Translations under genes and position numbers: made by a program
In this document: positions 49,941 through 57,930 of the stretch, piece after piece
How positions within the stretch are numbered: position 1 is the stretch's first letter
Layout: every line of letters begins with the position of its first letter
The notes under the pieces: generated by a model
Seen by the model: the letters and a program-made list of their open reading frames with translations, nothing else
Told to the model about the DNA's origin: nothing
Database searches by the model: none
From: Palsa-504 sp963769715
Lineage (GTDB): Bacteria; Actinomycetota; Actinomycetes; Streptosporangiales; Streptosporangiaceae
NCBI GenBank assembly: GCA_963769715.1
Contig: CAVYNE010000034.1
Location: 248,001 to 312,000, forward strand
Direction: 5' to 3'
Length of the DNA stretch: 64,000 nt

Positions 49941-50720
49941 TTGCTACGACGATGGGGCATTGTCCTGGCCATGCTGGCCCTGACAGCTGGCTCGGCCCTC
50001 GCCGCGAGCAGCGCGTCCGCCGCCACCACGGGATTCAGTCCCGGCGGACCGATTCACCTGGTGGGCGCCAGCCCGAACCTGCGCGACGGGATCAGCCACC
50101 AGGCGGAAAGCACGAACTGGTCCGGTTATGCTGCCACCACCGGCACGTACACGAGCGTGTCCGCCAGCTGGACCCAGCCGGCCGGCACCTGCAGCCGCGG
50201 CGACCAGTACGCCGCGTTCTGGGTCGGCCTCGACGGCTACTCAAGCAGTTCGGTCGAGCAGACCGGCAGCGAGGTCGACTGCATCGGACGGACCGCGCAG
50301 TACTACGCCTGGTACGAGATGTACCCGAACGCGTCCGTGAACTACTCCAACACGGTCCGGGCCGGCGACCACTTCAACGCCTCGGTGACCTACACGGGCA
50401 ACAACTCGTACAGCCTGTACATCGCGGACACCACCCAGGGCTGGAGCCACACCACGGTGGCGAGCCTGTCCGGGGCGCCCCGGTCCTCCGCCGAGGTCAT
50501 CGTTGAGGCGCCGTGCTGCACGTTCAGCGGCGGCATCTTGCCGCTGGCCAACTTCGGCACCGTGAACATCACCGGCTCCATGGCCAACGGGGCCGCCCTC
50601 GGCAACGCCGGCGGGGTGACCCAGATCATCATGATCGACAACTCCGGACGCGATAAGGACAGCGTCTCCTCGCTCAGCGGCGGGGAGAACTTCAGCGCGA
50701 CCTGGCTCCGCAGCAACTAG
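49941..50720 (+). CDS. Secreted G1 family (eqolisin-like) glutamic endopeptidase
   Basis: 259 residues from TTG at 49941, chosen because AAGGAG lies 7 bases upstream and the product then starts with a normal signal peptide (LLRRWGIVLAMLALTAGSALA, cleavage after ASSASA). The mature protein is a beta-sandwich: STNWSGYAAT at the N-terminus, FWVGLDGY, AQYYAWYEMYP and SSAEVIVEAPCC, where the catalytic Gln and Glu of G1 peptidases are expected. Members are acid-active secreted proteases, best known from fungi and found in acidophilic bacteria. A 13-bp hairpin terminator follows. Confidence 0.88.
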   Translation: MLRRWGIVLAMLALTAGSALAASSASAATTGFSPGGPIHLVGASPNLRDGISHQAESTNWSGYAATTGTYTSVSASWTQPAGTCSRGDQYAAFWVGLDGYSSSSVEQTGSEVDCIGRTAQYYAWYEMYPNASVNYSNTVRAGDHFNASVTYTGNNSYSLYIADTTQGWSHTTVASLSGAPRSSAEVIVEAPCCTFSGGILPLANFGTVNITGSMANGAALGNAGGVTQIIMIDNSGRDKDSVSSLSGGENFSATWLRSN

Positions 50721-50750
50721 GTAACCCGTCTTAGGCGTTCGCATCCGAGT

Positions 50751-50783
50751 GCCGCCGGGCCGGCTCTAGCCCGGCCCGGCGGC
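50751..50783 (+). terminator. Hairpin terminator after the G1 peptidase
   Basis: GCCGCCGGGCCGG (50751-50763) and CCGGCCCGGCGGC (50771-50783) form a perfect 13-bp stem with a 7-base loop, about 30 bases after the stop. No T tract. Confidence 0.8.
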
Positions 50784-50835
50784 GCCTGGTGCGCCTGAGG
50801 TCACATGTTGTGGGCAATCGTTACGATGGCTACCC

Positions 50836-51762
50836 GTGACGGTCCATTCGTTCGACGCGTCGGCGCCCGGTCCGCGCCAGACCGGATGGGACGCGCTCAA
50901 TGAGCTTCTCGGCGATGGAGTCACCTGGGGTGACAGCGGCCTATGGCTTCCCGTTCTCCCCGAAGGTTCAATCGACCTATGGTTTACCAGCCCGCCCTAC
51001 GCGGACGCCCGCGCCTATAGCCGCATCCACCCCGATCACTACGTCGAGTGGTTCCTGCCCTTCGGCAGGCGGATGCTGTCCGCCACGGCCGACACCGGCT
51101 GGCTCGTGCTGAACATCAAGAACCGGGTGGCCAAGAGCGGACCGCTCCAGGGGCAGCGCCATCCCTACGTTTACCAACTAGTGCTCGCGTTGCAGCAGCA
51201 GGGCTGGCGGTGGCTGGAGACCTACATCTGGTCCAAGCCCAACGGCGTGCCCGGTCGCTTCGGGCCACGGACGAAGGACAGTTTCGAGTACCTCTATGCG
51301 TTCGCCAAGGGGGCTAAGCCGTACTTCGACCTGGACGCCATTCGCGTCCCGTATCGCACCACGCCCGAGGAGATCGAGCGCCGCAAACTAGACACCCTGG
51401 GGCGGCGCAACACCGACGCTGGTTTCGGGCGGGACCGGACCAGGACGTACCTACGCGGCGGGGCCGATCCAGGCAATGTAGTGTCCGTGCCCCAGACCTA
51501 CAACCAGCACCGCGGCGCTGGCGGCCATACCGCCGCCATGCCCGAGAAGCTAGCCGGGTTCTTCATCAAGGCATGTTCCCCGGCGGGCGGAGTGGTCATC
51601 GATCCCTTCGCCGGATCCGGCACGACGACTCTGGCCGCCCGGCGCCTGGGCCGTCGGGCCGGAGGTCTCGAGATCCACCAGGAATTCGTCAATGCAGCGC
51701 GTGCTCGCCTGCGACGTCCCGTGCCTGACGACACCGAGGTCTTCATCGATATCGCTCCGTGA
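50836..51762 (+). CDS. Orphan DNA methyltransferase of the beta class (probable N4-cytosine)
   Basis: 308 residues. Motif IV is WFTSPPYADAR near the N-terminus (TSPPY, typical of N4-cytosine enzymes; N6-adenine types usually have DPPY), then ETYIWSKPNGVPG, and motif I near the C-terminus, IDPFAGSGTTTLAARRLGRRAGGLEIHQEF. The order IV before I defines the beta class. GTG start. No restriction endonuclease or specificity subunit is adjacent, so it is an orphan methyltransferase or a remnant of a restriction system. The recognition site cannot be predicted. Confidence 0.9.
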   Translation: MTVHSFDASAPGPRQTGWDALNELLGDGVTWGDSGLWLPVLPEGSIDLWFTSPPYADARAYSRIHPDHYVEWFLPFGRRMLSATADTGWLVLNIKNRVAKSGPLQGQRHPYVYQLVLALQQQGWRWLETYIWSKPNGVPGRFGPRTKDSFEYLYAFAKGAKPYFDLDAIRVPYRTTPEEIERRKLDTLGRRNTDAGFGRDRTRTYLRGGADPGNVVSVPQTYNQHRGAGGHTAAMPEKLAGFFIKACSPAGGVVIDPFAGSGTTTLAARRLGRRAGGLEIHQEFVNAARARLRRPVPDDTEVFIDIAP

Positions 51763-52928
51763 TTAGCCGACGTGGCTACATCGCCGAACCATTTCGAGAA
51801 CTGCTGACGATCGCACCATTCGCGTCATTGCGTCAGTCCTAAGCAATTGCGCGGCCGGGTCAGCGTGCCTGCTCGCCATCGACCATTATCGTGGGTACTT
51901 ACATCCCTTAGAGCGGACTTGGTTAATACCCACACCCAGCCAGCTAGCCAAGCCCGCCGCCTGGTGATCAAGGTCACCTACTCACTCTGATGCCTTGCAT
52001 GGCGGAGGATCAGCTCCGCCATGACGCAGGCAGCCATTCCCGCAGCCAACGGGGTGTCCGGAGGATCGGTGTGACCCGTCGCCGCGGGCACGGCCGGCCG
52101 GTGCGGCCATCCGCGGCTTGCGGCGCACAGGCCCCGGGGAGACGGGGCCAGGGCGCCGGCCAGGTAACCGGGGCAAGTCCGGCCCGCCTGGGACCAGGGA
52201 CCTCCATGAGCCCCGTGGTGGCCTCGTGGCCTCCGCCCGCCCGCGGCCGGCGAGGCGGCCGCCACGCCCGCGACCCCGGAACCCCCGTCCTCCCGGCTCC
52301 TGCTCTCCCCGCCGGCCCCGGTGCCCCTCCCGCCCCGGGGCCCGCAGATAACCGGGTGGAAATGGCCTGCCGGGTGGATCTGGGCCCCCAGGGGGTACCC
52401 GATCCACCCGGCGGGCCCGATCCACCCGGATAATCCCGCACCCGCCGCGCCGGGCAGCGCACCACGATCACGCCCAGCCCGCCCGGCACCACGGGACCCA
52501 CGCACCCCAGGCGGGGACGCGCGATCCCAGCGAGAAACGGCACTCTGCCCGGAAGAGGGGTGTTGTCTAAGTCTCACATCAGTCCAGACAACCTGGCACG
52601 TCGGCTGAGGATCGAAGCGACGTACTCATTCTGATTTTTTCCAGCAGCAGTAACATCGTCACAAGTGGCTCGTTCGCCACGTCAGCCCCAGGAACAACCC
52701 CTCGCAGCCGCCCTGCTAAGTCGCCGCGCCCGGTCCCGCGCAGCCAGGCCGGAAGCAACAAACCTGAGGAGGTGGCCCGCCCGCCCACCCTCGTGACGCC
52801 ACAACCCTCCGCAGGGACCAGACACCGCCGCAACCAGCACGCACTGTGATCGCCTATCTCCGCGCCGTCCGCCCTGACGCTTAATCTGAACATTCAGACT
52901 AAGTCAGATCCCTGCTCTGACCCAAAGC
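51763..52928. other. Gene-poor stretch (about 1.17 kb)
   Basis: No frame here shows a recognisable family. 51780-51960 is notably less GC-rich than average. 52080-52520 is extremely GC-rich with repeats of CGATCCACCCGG (near 52398-52430) that translate on the minus strand as GWIGPAGWIGYP but have no family character. Long open frames are a by-product of the GC content. A transcribed RNA or regulatory function cannot be ruled out. The next convincing gene is the RHH protein at 52929. Confidence 0.5.
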
Positions 52929-53216
52929 TCAGCGAATCTGGACTCGCGAAATTTCTCCGGTCGTATCGTCCTGAAGGATCAGTTGGTAGCCGCTGCCCAT
53001 ATGATCATCAAGAAATCGATAGAGCATGATCGCACGGTTGATGACGTCGGCTTGGGAAAGGCCAGTGCGTGTTAGAAGTCGCTGTAGGTCCTTCGCGACC
53101 TCCGAGGTAAGAATTATACTTACCTGCTCGCTCTGCTGATGAGCGGAATTTCTCTCAGGGCTACTTAGGCTGCGCGACCCCCGTAACCACGAAGCAGAAC
53201 CCGCGTTGCCTATCAC
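52929..53216 (-). CDS. Ribbon-helix-helix-like protein
   Basis: Up to 95 residues. The core EQVSIILTSEVAKDLQRLLTRTGLSQADVINRAIMLYRFLDDHM has the beta-strand, helix, turn, helix plan of MetJ/Arc/CopG proteins, followed by a C-terminal strand region GYQLILQDDTTGEISRVQIR. The real start is uncertain and may lie about 25 codons into the frame. Codon usage is less GC-biased than in neighbours (AAATTTC, GATTCGC), suggesting horizontal origin. Possibly an autoregulator or antitoxin, but no toxin gene is adjacent. Confidence 0.65.
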   Translation of the reverse strand: MIGNAGSASWLRGSRSLSSPERNSAHQQSEQVSIILTSEVAKDLQRLLTRTGLSQADVINRAIMLYRFLDDHMGSGYQLILQDDTTGEISRVQIR

Positions 53217-53297
53217 CGCACGTGAATGGGCTGAATGTTTACCCCGGCCCGGTCCCCCCTCCTGCCTGCGCGAATGCGCTCGCTGCGCGCCGCCTCC

Positions 53298-53348
53298 GTG
53301 TTCCTGACCTCACTCCTCAACAAGACAAGAGAGCGAGGTCAGGAACAC
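53298..53348. repeat. 14-bp perfect inverted repeat
   Basis: GTGTTCCTGACCTC (53298-53311) and GAGGTCAGGAACAC (53335-53348) are exact inverted copies separated by 23 bases. It lies between the RHH gene and the NUDIX gene. It may be a terminator for convergent or read-through transcripts or a protein-binding site. Confidence 0.6.
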
Positions 53349-53355
53349 TACGGCT

Positions 53356-54273
53356 CTACTCCACGAGTGAACAGACAAAAGGGGAGACCAATCCGGAAAC
53401 GCACTGGAGGAAAACCCGGAACCCCCCGGCGCCCCTAAACGGCCCGGTTCCAGGTTTTCCCCCGGGCCCCCATTCCTGCCTCCCCAAAATGCAACGACGG
53501 ACCCCGCCGCGTAAATGACCGGGGAAAGTGCATGGCACCGGCCGCGCATACCGCGCCGCACCTGCCGGACGCGGAAACCTGCAAGGCGCCAGGGGAACCC
53601 GGGAAACCCCCCAAAGCCCGGTTTCCCCGGTTCCCCCGGACCCCCTCCGGCCCTTCCCCCGGCCCGAGGGCGCGCTCCGCGCGCCACAGGCGACTCGAAT
53701 ACCGCGCCGGCCCCGGCACACACGGAAAACAGCACCCCCGCGCCGGCACCCAGCATCCCGCCGCATCCCATCCTCGCGTCCAGCTGCGGTTAAATCGACA
53801 TGAGGGACGGTGCCGTTGAGGGCGTGGCTGATACGCCGGCGGATGGCGGGGTGTATGTCGTAGTCATCGAGGTCCCCCGGAGCGACCCAGGCGGCCTCAT
53901 CGGATTCGGCGTCCGTGGCCAGCTCGCCGCTGACCGGCTGGCCGTAAAAGCAGACGTTGACCGGGACGCGGACCTCGCCACCGGGGTAGGCGATGCGATG
54001 CCGGGGATCGCTGAAAACACCGACGAGCCCGGTCAGCTCGACCGCCAGGCCCGTCTCCTCGCGGCACTCACGGACAGCGCACGCGGTCACCGTCTCCTTC
54101 TTCTTCAGCGCGCCGGTCGGGATGGTCCACAACCCCGAACCCGCGCGGCGCAGCAGCAGAAGCTCCCCCCGGTGATTGCGCAGGACCACGCTGGCCGAAG
54201 GCTTCCGGCTCGTCGGCTTGGGCGCATGCGGGTCATCCCAGTAGTCAGTCCGCCGCCGGGGCTTCTCGCTCAC
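53356..54273 (-). CDS. NUDIX hydrolase with a long low-complexity C-terminal extension
   Basis: 305 residues from GTG at 54273, whose upstream gene overlaps by 4 bases. Nudix box GALKKKETVTACAVRECREETGLAV (about residues 53-77, with the full REx2EE core) in a domain of about 165 residues ending SHALNGTVPHVDL. Relatives stop near here. The remaining 140 residues (Gly/Arg/Pro-rich, for example SAPSGRGKGRRGSGGTGETG) look like read-through of GC-rich noncoding DNA after loss of the native stop. Paired with the XRE regulator upstream, a combination conserved in actinomycetes. Confidence 0.75.
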   Translation of the reverse strand: MSEKPRRRTDYWDDPHAPKPTSRKPSASVVLRNHRGELLLLRRAGSGLWTIPTGALKKKETVTACAVRECREETGLAVELTGLVGVFSDPRHRIAYPGGEVRVPVNVCFYGQPVSGELATDAESDEAAWVAPGDLDDYDIHPAIRRRISHALNGTVPHVDLTAAGREDGMRRDAGCRRGGAVFRVCRGRRGIRVACGARSAPSGRGKGRRGSGGTGETGLWGVSRVPLAPCRFPRPAGAARYARPVPCTFPGHLRGGVRRCILGRQEWGPGGKPGTGPFRGAGGFRVFLQCVSGLVSPFVCSLVE

Positions 54274-55013
54274 GAGGCACCCGCCCCCGGCACGGACGGC
54301 ACGCGCGCTGACGCCCAGACCCGCTCGAATGACTCCACGTAGGTGTTGAAAAACGCGCCGTCTACCCGGCGCAAGTGCATGACGGGCGTATAAGCAGCCA
54401 AGATGCCATAGGCGTGGACGTTGACCAGCATCTCGTCATCGAACCGGTAAACCGAGTTATACAGCGGGGTGTCGTGCAGGCGAAGCTCCACGCCGCCCGG
54501 CAGCTGCCGGTAGTAGCCGAGCACGGCCGACACGCGCCCGGCGACGCCCCCGCCGATCGAGTACTCCAGGTCACGGGCGGCCAGCTGGCTGCCACCGGGA
54601 TCACCGAGCAGCAGCCGGATCCGGCAATCGCCGCCGGCCTTGCCGGCCAGGGCCGGAAGCCAGCCGGAATGCTCCTCGGTGAGGAACAGCCCGGCGAACG
54701 CGAGCACGTCAACGCTGCGGGCCGCCGCCCGCAGCAAATCCGTCCACAAGTGGGCCGGCACGTCGGTGCGCCTCGGATACGTAGCGACCAGCTCCGCGCC
54801 GACCAGCGCCGCACGGTTGACCGCCTGCGGCCACAGATAGCCCTCGTCCTCCTTCAACAGCGCGGCCACCCGGAACCGGGTTCGGGAAAACGGGGTCACC
54901 TCCCCGGCAACCCAGCGCTGCACGCTCTTGCCGGTCACGCCCGCCGCCTCGGCCAGCGTCTCGACGCTGAACCCAGCGCGGAGCATCGCCCGCCGGAACC
55001 GTTCGTTCACCAC
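54270..55013 (-). CDS. XRE-type regulator with DUF5919/phospholipase-D-like sensor domain
   Basis: 247 residues. N-terminal helix-turn-helix (FRRAMLRAGFSVETLAEAAGVTGKSVQRWVAGEVTPFSRTRFRVAALL) followed by a sensor-like domain (VDVLAFAGLFLTEEHSGWLPALA, CRIRLLLGDPGGSQLAARDLEY, LRLHDTPLYNSVYRFDDEMLVNVHAYG). Start is one of two adjacent GTG codons. Directly coupled to the NUDIX gene, so it probably senses or controls a nucleotide-linked metabolite. Divergent from a cascade of small coupled genes. Confidence 0.87.
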   Translation of the reverse strand: MVNERFRRAMLRAGFSVETLAEAAGVTGKSVQRWVAGEVTPFSRTRFRVAALLKEDEGYLWPQAVNRAALVGAELVATYPRRTDVPAHLWTDLLRAAARSVDVLAFAGLFLTEEHSGWLPALAGKAGGDCRIRLLLGDPGGSQLAARDLEYSIGGGVAGRVSAVLGYYRQLPGGVELRLHDTPLYNSVYRFDDEMLVNVHAYGILAAYTPVMHLRRVDGAFFNTYVESFERVWASARVPSVPGAGAS

Positions 55014-55160
55014 GCAGGCATCATCTCACGGCGAGACATCTCGCGGAATTCTCCCCACCCGCAGATGTCTGTAAATGTCCCGGAGTGACGTAGCCGTGTC
55101 CGGGTCCCGGGAGTTGACTGCCAGTATCCGCGCAAGCACAGGGGATGGGAGGCGCGACAT

Positions 55161-55382
55161 ATGGGACGGGCGGTGGCAAGCCGGGCCGAGATCAGGGCGG
55201 CGCTGGACGAGCTTGAGTTCCACTGGGGCTCGGCGTATCACATCGCCGTCGCGGACGGCATCTACACCGCGCGGCGCCTGGACGGGAAGGGCCTCCCCCT
55301 GACCGACCCCCTTCCGGCTGGCCTGCGGCTGCGGATCCAGGCTGACTACGCGGCGCTGCCGGTACCGAGGGACCTGCCGTGA
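55161..55382 (+). CDS. Small conserved hypothetical protein (73 residues)
   Basis: ATG at 55161 with GGGAGG 9-14 bases upstream. The sequence SRAEIRAALDELEFHWGSAYHIAVADGIYTARRLDGKGLPLTDPLPAGLRLRIQADY is balanced and globular and resembles small proteins encoded divergently from XRE/NUDIX pairs in streptomycetes. No function known. Stop overlaps the next start (GTGA). Confidence 0.7.
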   Translation: MGRAVASRAEIRAALDELEFHWGSAYHIAVADGIYTARRLDGKGLPLTDPLPAGLRLRIQADYAALPVPRDLP

Positions 55383-55471
55383 CCGGCCCGGGAACGGCCC
55401 CGCCACTGCGGAGCGCGACCGGGACGTGCCTGGACTGCGGGAGCGCCGTCCCGGGACGGGGGCGGCGATGA
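55379..55471 (+). CDS. Very small coupled ORF (30 residues)
   Basis: GTG at 55379 overlaps the stop of the previous gene and its own stop overlaps the ATG of the next (ATGA). The product contains CLDCG, a single zinc-knuckle-like pair, and ends in PGRGRR. Support comes only from the tight coupling on both sides; it could be a translational relay or a truncated zinc-ribbon protein. Confidence 0.4.
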   Translation: MTGPGTAPPLRSATGTCLDCGSAVPGRGRR

Positions 55472-55626
55472 GCCGCCCGGCGCTCCGGCTCGCCGCCGCC
55501 GAGCCCGACCAGGTGCCGCGCCTGCTGGCGTTCCGCGCCGAGCACCCCCGCGTGATCATCGGGCCGGGCGAATTCGGGACCTGGTGTCCCCATACAGCCT
55601 CTGCTGTCGGATGGCGTAGGGCCTGA
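55468..55626 (+). pseudogene. Truncated small protein, cut by an IS21-like remnant
   Basis: MSRPALRLAAAEPDQVPRLL, then FRAEHPRVIIGPGEFGTW, is the start of a family of about 80-100 residues in actinomycetes in which GPGEFGTW is followed by a further beta/helical part. Here the family sequence ends exactly at the Trp codon (about 55582) and continues as CPHTASAVGWRRA to a stop. The break point coincides with the left side of the IS21-like remnant, so the gene was interrupted by insertion. Confidence 0.6.
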
Positions 55627-56030
55627 TGTGATGGACGGGGCGGCTGTGCGCTAGTGCTGGTCTTGCGTCCTGTTGTGCGGGGCGGAGGCTTGTGACGGGG
55701 CGTGCGGTTGTCTCATTCGCGTCTCGGATGCCGGGGTTCTGGCGGAATGTCGTTGCCGGCCCTGTGAAGAGGACCACCCTTCGTTGCGTCGACTGCCAGG
55801 ACGACTGCAACGAAGGGTGATCTCTTCGATGATCCTGCATCCGGAGAACTGGATGAACATCCGAAGGTTCCGCGCCTTGCATGAGGCGGGCGCGTCGTAC
55901 GCCGAGATCGCGGCCGAGGTGGGCTGTGACTGGCGGACGGTGAAGAAGTACCTGGCGCAGGGCTCGCCGGCGGTGCCGCCGGTGGGCTCGCCGCGCAAGG
56001 GGGGCGTGATCGTAGATCGTTACCGTCGCT
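55583..56030 (+). mobile_element. IS21-like element remnant with truncated transposase
   Basis: Starting from ATG at 55829 the frame reads HPENWMNIRRFRALHEAGASYAEIAAEVGCDWRTVKKYLAQGSPAVPPVGSPRKG, the N-terminal helix-turn-helix of IS21-family IstA transposases. The rest (DDE catalytic domain, about 400 residues, and istB) is missing; family character ends near 56005. The left boundary is taken at TGTCCCCATACAGCC, directly after the interrupted gene. The element is dead and has no visible right end. Confidence 0.6.
55775..55819. repeat. Inverted repeat in front of the transposase start
   Basis: CACCCTTCGTTGC (55775-55787) and GCAACGAAGGGTG (55807-55819) are exact inverted copies, with GTCG/CGAC inside extending the stem. 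It ends 9 bases before the transposase ATG. It could sequester the start region from external transcription or be a transposase-binding site. Confidence 0.65.
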
Positions 56031-56180
56031 TTGGGACAGGAACAGGCTTCGTTCTATTAATATGCGCCGCACCCGGGAAACGTCCTGTGGGTGAGGCGGC
56101 CTGCCTGGGCGACAGTGAAGCGCGGGTCGTTCGGATCAATGAAAACGAGCGGCGGGGCGAGTGCTCGCGGCGGGTCGCGG

Positions 56181-57800
56181 TTACGGTGCTGGCGGGGTCC
56201 GCAGCCAGGCTGCGGTGTCTGGGGGGAGCAGGCCGTCGGCGAGCGGGGCGCTGGTCAGCAGGACGGCGGCGTGGGGCGGCAGTTCGACCGGGTGGTGGGC
56301 CAGGTTAGCCACGCAGGCTACGCCGCCGCGGTCGAAGGCCAGCACTCCGTCGGGGGCCGGCAGCCAGGTCATCGCGGGCGACGCGCCGAGGGCGGGCTCG
56401 GCGCGGCGGATCCGCAGCGCGCGGCGGTAGAGCTCGAGCATCGAGCCTGGCTCGCCGGTCTGGGTCTGGACGGTCAGCTCGCGCCACTCCTTGGGCTGCG
56501 GCAGCCAGGGCTGGCCGGTGGCGCCCGGCGGCGAGAAGCCGAACGGCGGTTCCCGGCCGGCCCAGGGCAGCGGCACCCGGCTGCCGTCCCGGCCGGGGTC
56601 GGCGCCGCCGGTCCGGTGCCAGATCGGGTCCCGGCGCCGTTCGTCCGGGATGTCCTCGACCTCCCACAGGCCGAGTTCCTCGCCCTGGTAGACGTACACC
56701 GAGCCGGGCAGCGCCATCGTGAGCAGGGCGGCAGCCCGGGCCCGGCGGGTGCCTAGTTCGGTGTCGACCGGCTGGCTGTGGTCACGCCGGTCCAGGCCGA
56801 ACGAGGTGTCGGCGCGGCCGTACCTGGACACGTGGCGGTCCACGTCGTGGTTGGACAGCACCCAGGTGGGCGGCGCGTCCGCCGCGGCGTGGAACTCCAG
56901 CGTGCTGTCGATCACCGTGCGTAGCTGCACCGCGTCCCAGGGGCAGCACAGGTACGGGAAGTTGAACACGGTGTGCAGCTCATCGGGCCGCAGGTACCCG
57001 GCCAGGCGCGCGGCGTCGGCCAGCCAGATCTCGCCGATCAGCACACGGCCGGGGTACTCGTCCGCGACCGTCCGCCAGGCCCGGTAGATGTCATGCACAT
57101 CGTCGCGGTCGGAGTACGGAGACGGGTCATCCGGTCCGAACTCCGGGAGCCCCGGGTCCTTGGTCAGCAGCGCGGCGGAATCGATCCGAATGCCGTCGGC
57201 GCCGCGGTCGAACCAGAACCGCAGGATGTCCTCGAACTCGGAGCGGACTTCGGGGTTGGCCCAGTTGAAGTCCGGCTGCTCGGGCGCGAACAGGTGCAGG
57301 TACCACTCGCCGGGCGTGCCGTCCGGGGCCGTCGTCGGAGTCCAGGCGGGTCCGCCGAAGATCGACTGCCAGTTGTTCGGCGGCAGTTCTCCCCCGGCGC
57401 CGCGGCCTCGGCGGAACCAGAACCTGGCGCGCTCGGCGGATCCGGGCGCGGCCGCCAGCGCGGCCTGGAACCAGCGATGCTGATCCGAGCAGTGGTTCGG
57501 CACGATATCGATGATCGTCCTGATGCCGAGCGCGTGGCCCTCGGCGATCAGCGCGTCGGCGTCGGCGAGGGTGCCGAAGGAGGGGTCGATGGAGCGGTAG
57601 TCGGCGACGTCGTAGCCCGCGTCGGACCTCGGGGACGGATACCACGGGCTGAACCAGATCGCGTCGATGCCGAGAGCGGCCAGGTACGGCAACCGGGAGC
57701 GGACCCCGGCCAGGTCGCCGATCCCGTCGCCGCCGCCGTCGGCGAAGCTCTGCACGTACAGCTCGTAGATCGCGGCACCGCGCCACCAGATGTCTGGCAA
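56181..57800 (-). CDS. Alpha-glucosidase / oligo-1,6-glucosidase (GH13)
   Basis: 539 residues from TTG at 57800 (LPDIWWRGAAIYELYVQSFA). The four GH13 regions are intact: DIVPNH (98-103), GIRIDSAA with nucleophile D207, IGEIW with acid/base E257, and LSNHDVD with D319. About right for the AglA/MalL group, which releases glucose from maltose, isomaltose or trehalose-like sugars taken up by an ABC importer. The start lies 35 bases after the stop of a truncated sugar permease gene, whose operon it once belonged to. The original promoter has been lost, so its expression is uncertain. Confidence 0.92.
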   Translation of the reverse strand: MPDIWWRGAAIYELYVQSFADGGGDGIGDLAGVRSRLPYLAALGIDAIWFSPWYPSPRSDAGYDVADYRSIDPSFGTLADADALIAEGHALGIRTIIDIVPNHCSDQHRWFQAALAAAPGSAERARFWFRRGRGAGGELPPNNWQSIFGGPAWTPTTAPDGTPGEWYLHLFAPEQPDFNWANPEVRSEFEDILRFWFDRGADGIRIDSAALLTKDPGLPEFGPDDPSPYSDRDDVHDIYRAWRTVADEYPGRVLIGEIWLADAARLAGYLRPDELHTVFNFPYLCCPWDAVQLRTVIDSTLEFHAAADAPPTWVLSNHDVDRHVSRYGRADTSFGLDRRDHSQPVDTELGTRRARAAALLTMALPGSVYVYQGEELGLWEVEDIPDERRRDPIWHRTGGADPGRDGSRVPLPWAGREPPFGFSPPGATGQPWLPQPKEWRELTVQTQTGEPGSMLELYRRALRIRRAEPALGASPAMTWLPAPDGVLAFDRGGVACVANLAHHPVELPPHAAVLLTSAPLADGLLPPDTAAWLRTPPAP

Positions 57801-57835
57801 GGAAAACCTGCTTTCTGTTGGGTCTGCGGGTCTGC

Positions 57836-57929
57836 TCAGGCCTTGAGGCTGCCTGCGGTCAGGCCGGAGAGGATGTTGCGCTGGAAGATGAGGAAGAAGA
57901 CCAGCGTGGGCACCGCGGCCATCGCCGCC
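57836..57929 (-). pseudogene. C-terminal stump of a sugar ABC transporter permease
   Basis: Minus-strand frame reads AAMAAVPTLVFFLIFQRNIL then SGLTAGSLKA and stop. This is the C-terminus of MalG/AglG-type permeases (the PTLVxFxxFQRxxxxGLTAGxxKG ending). Only the last 31 codons remain; upstream the sequence switches abruptly near 57930 to a LacI effector domain on the opposite strand. Confidence 0.75.
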
Positions 57930-57930
57930 C

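Noticed and set aside
50836..51762. Complete restriction-modification system
   Set aside because: Only the methyltransferase is present; no endonuclease or specificity gene within reach.
51978..52577. Possible 199-residue protein on the minus strand
   Set aside because: Gly/Arg/Ala-rich, several overlapping frames equally open, no start signal and no family; more likely a GC artefact.
52579..52893. Possible 104-residue protein on the minus strand
   Set aside because: No ribosome-binding site, irregular composition, no recognisable motif.
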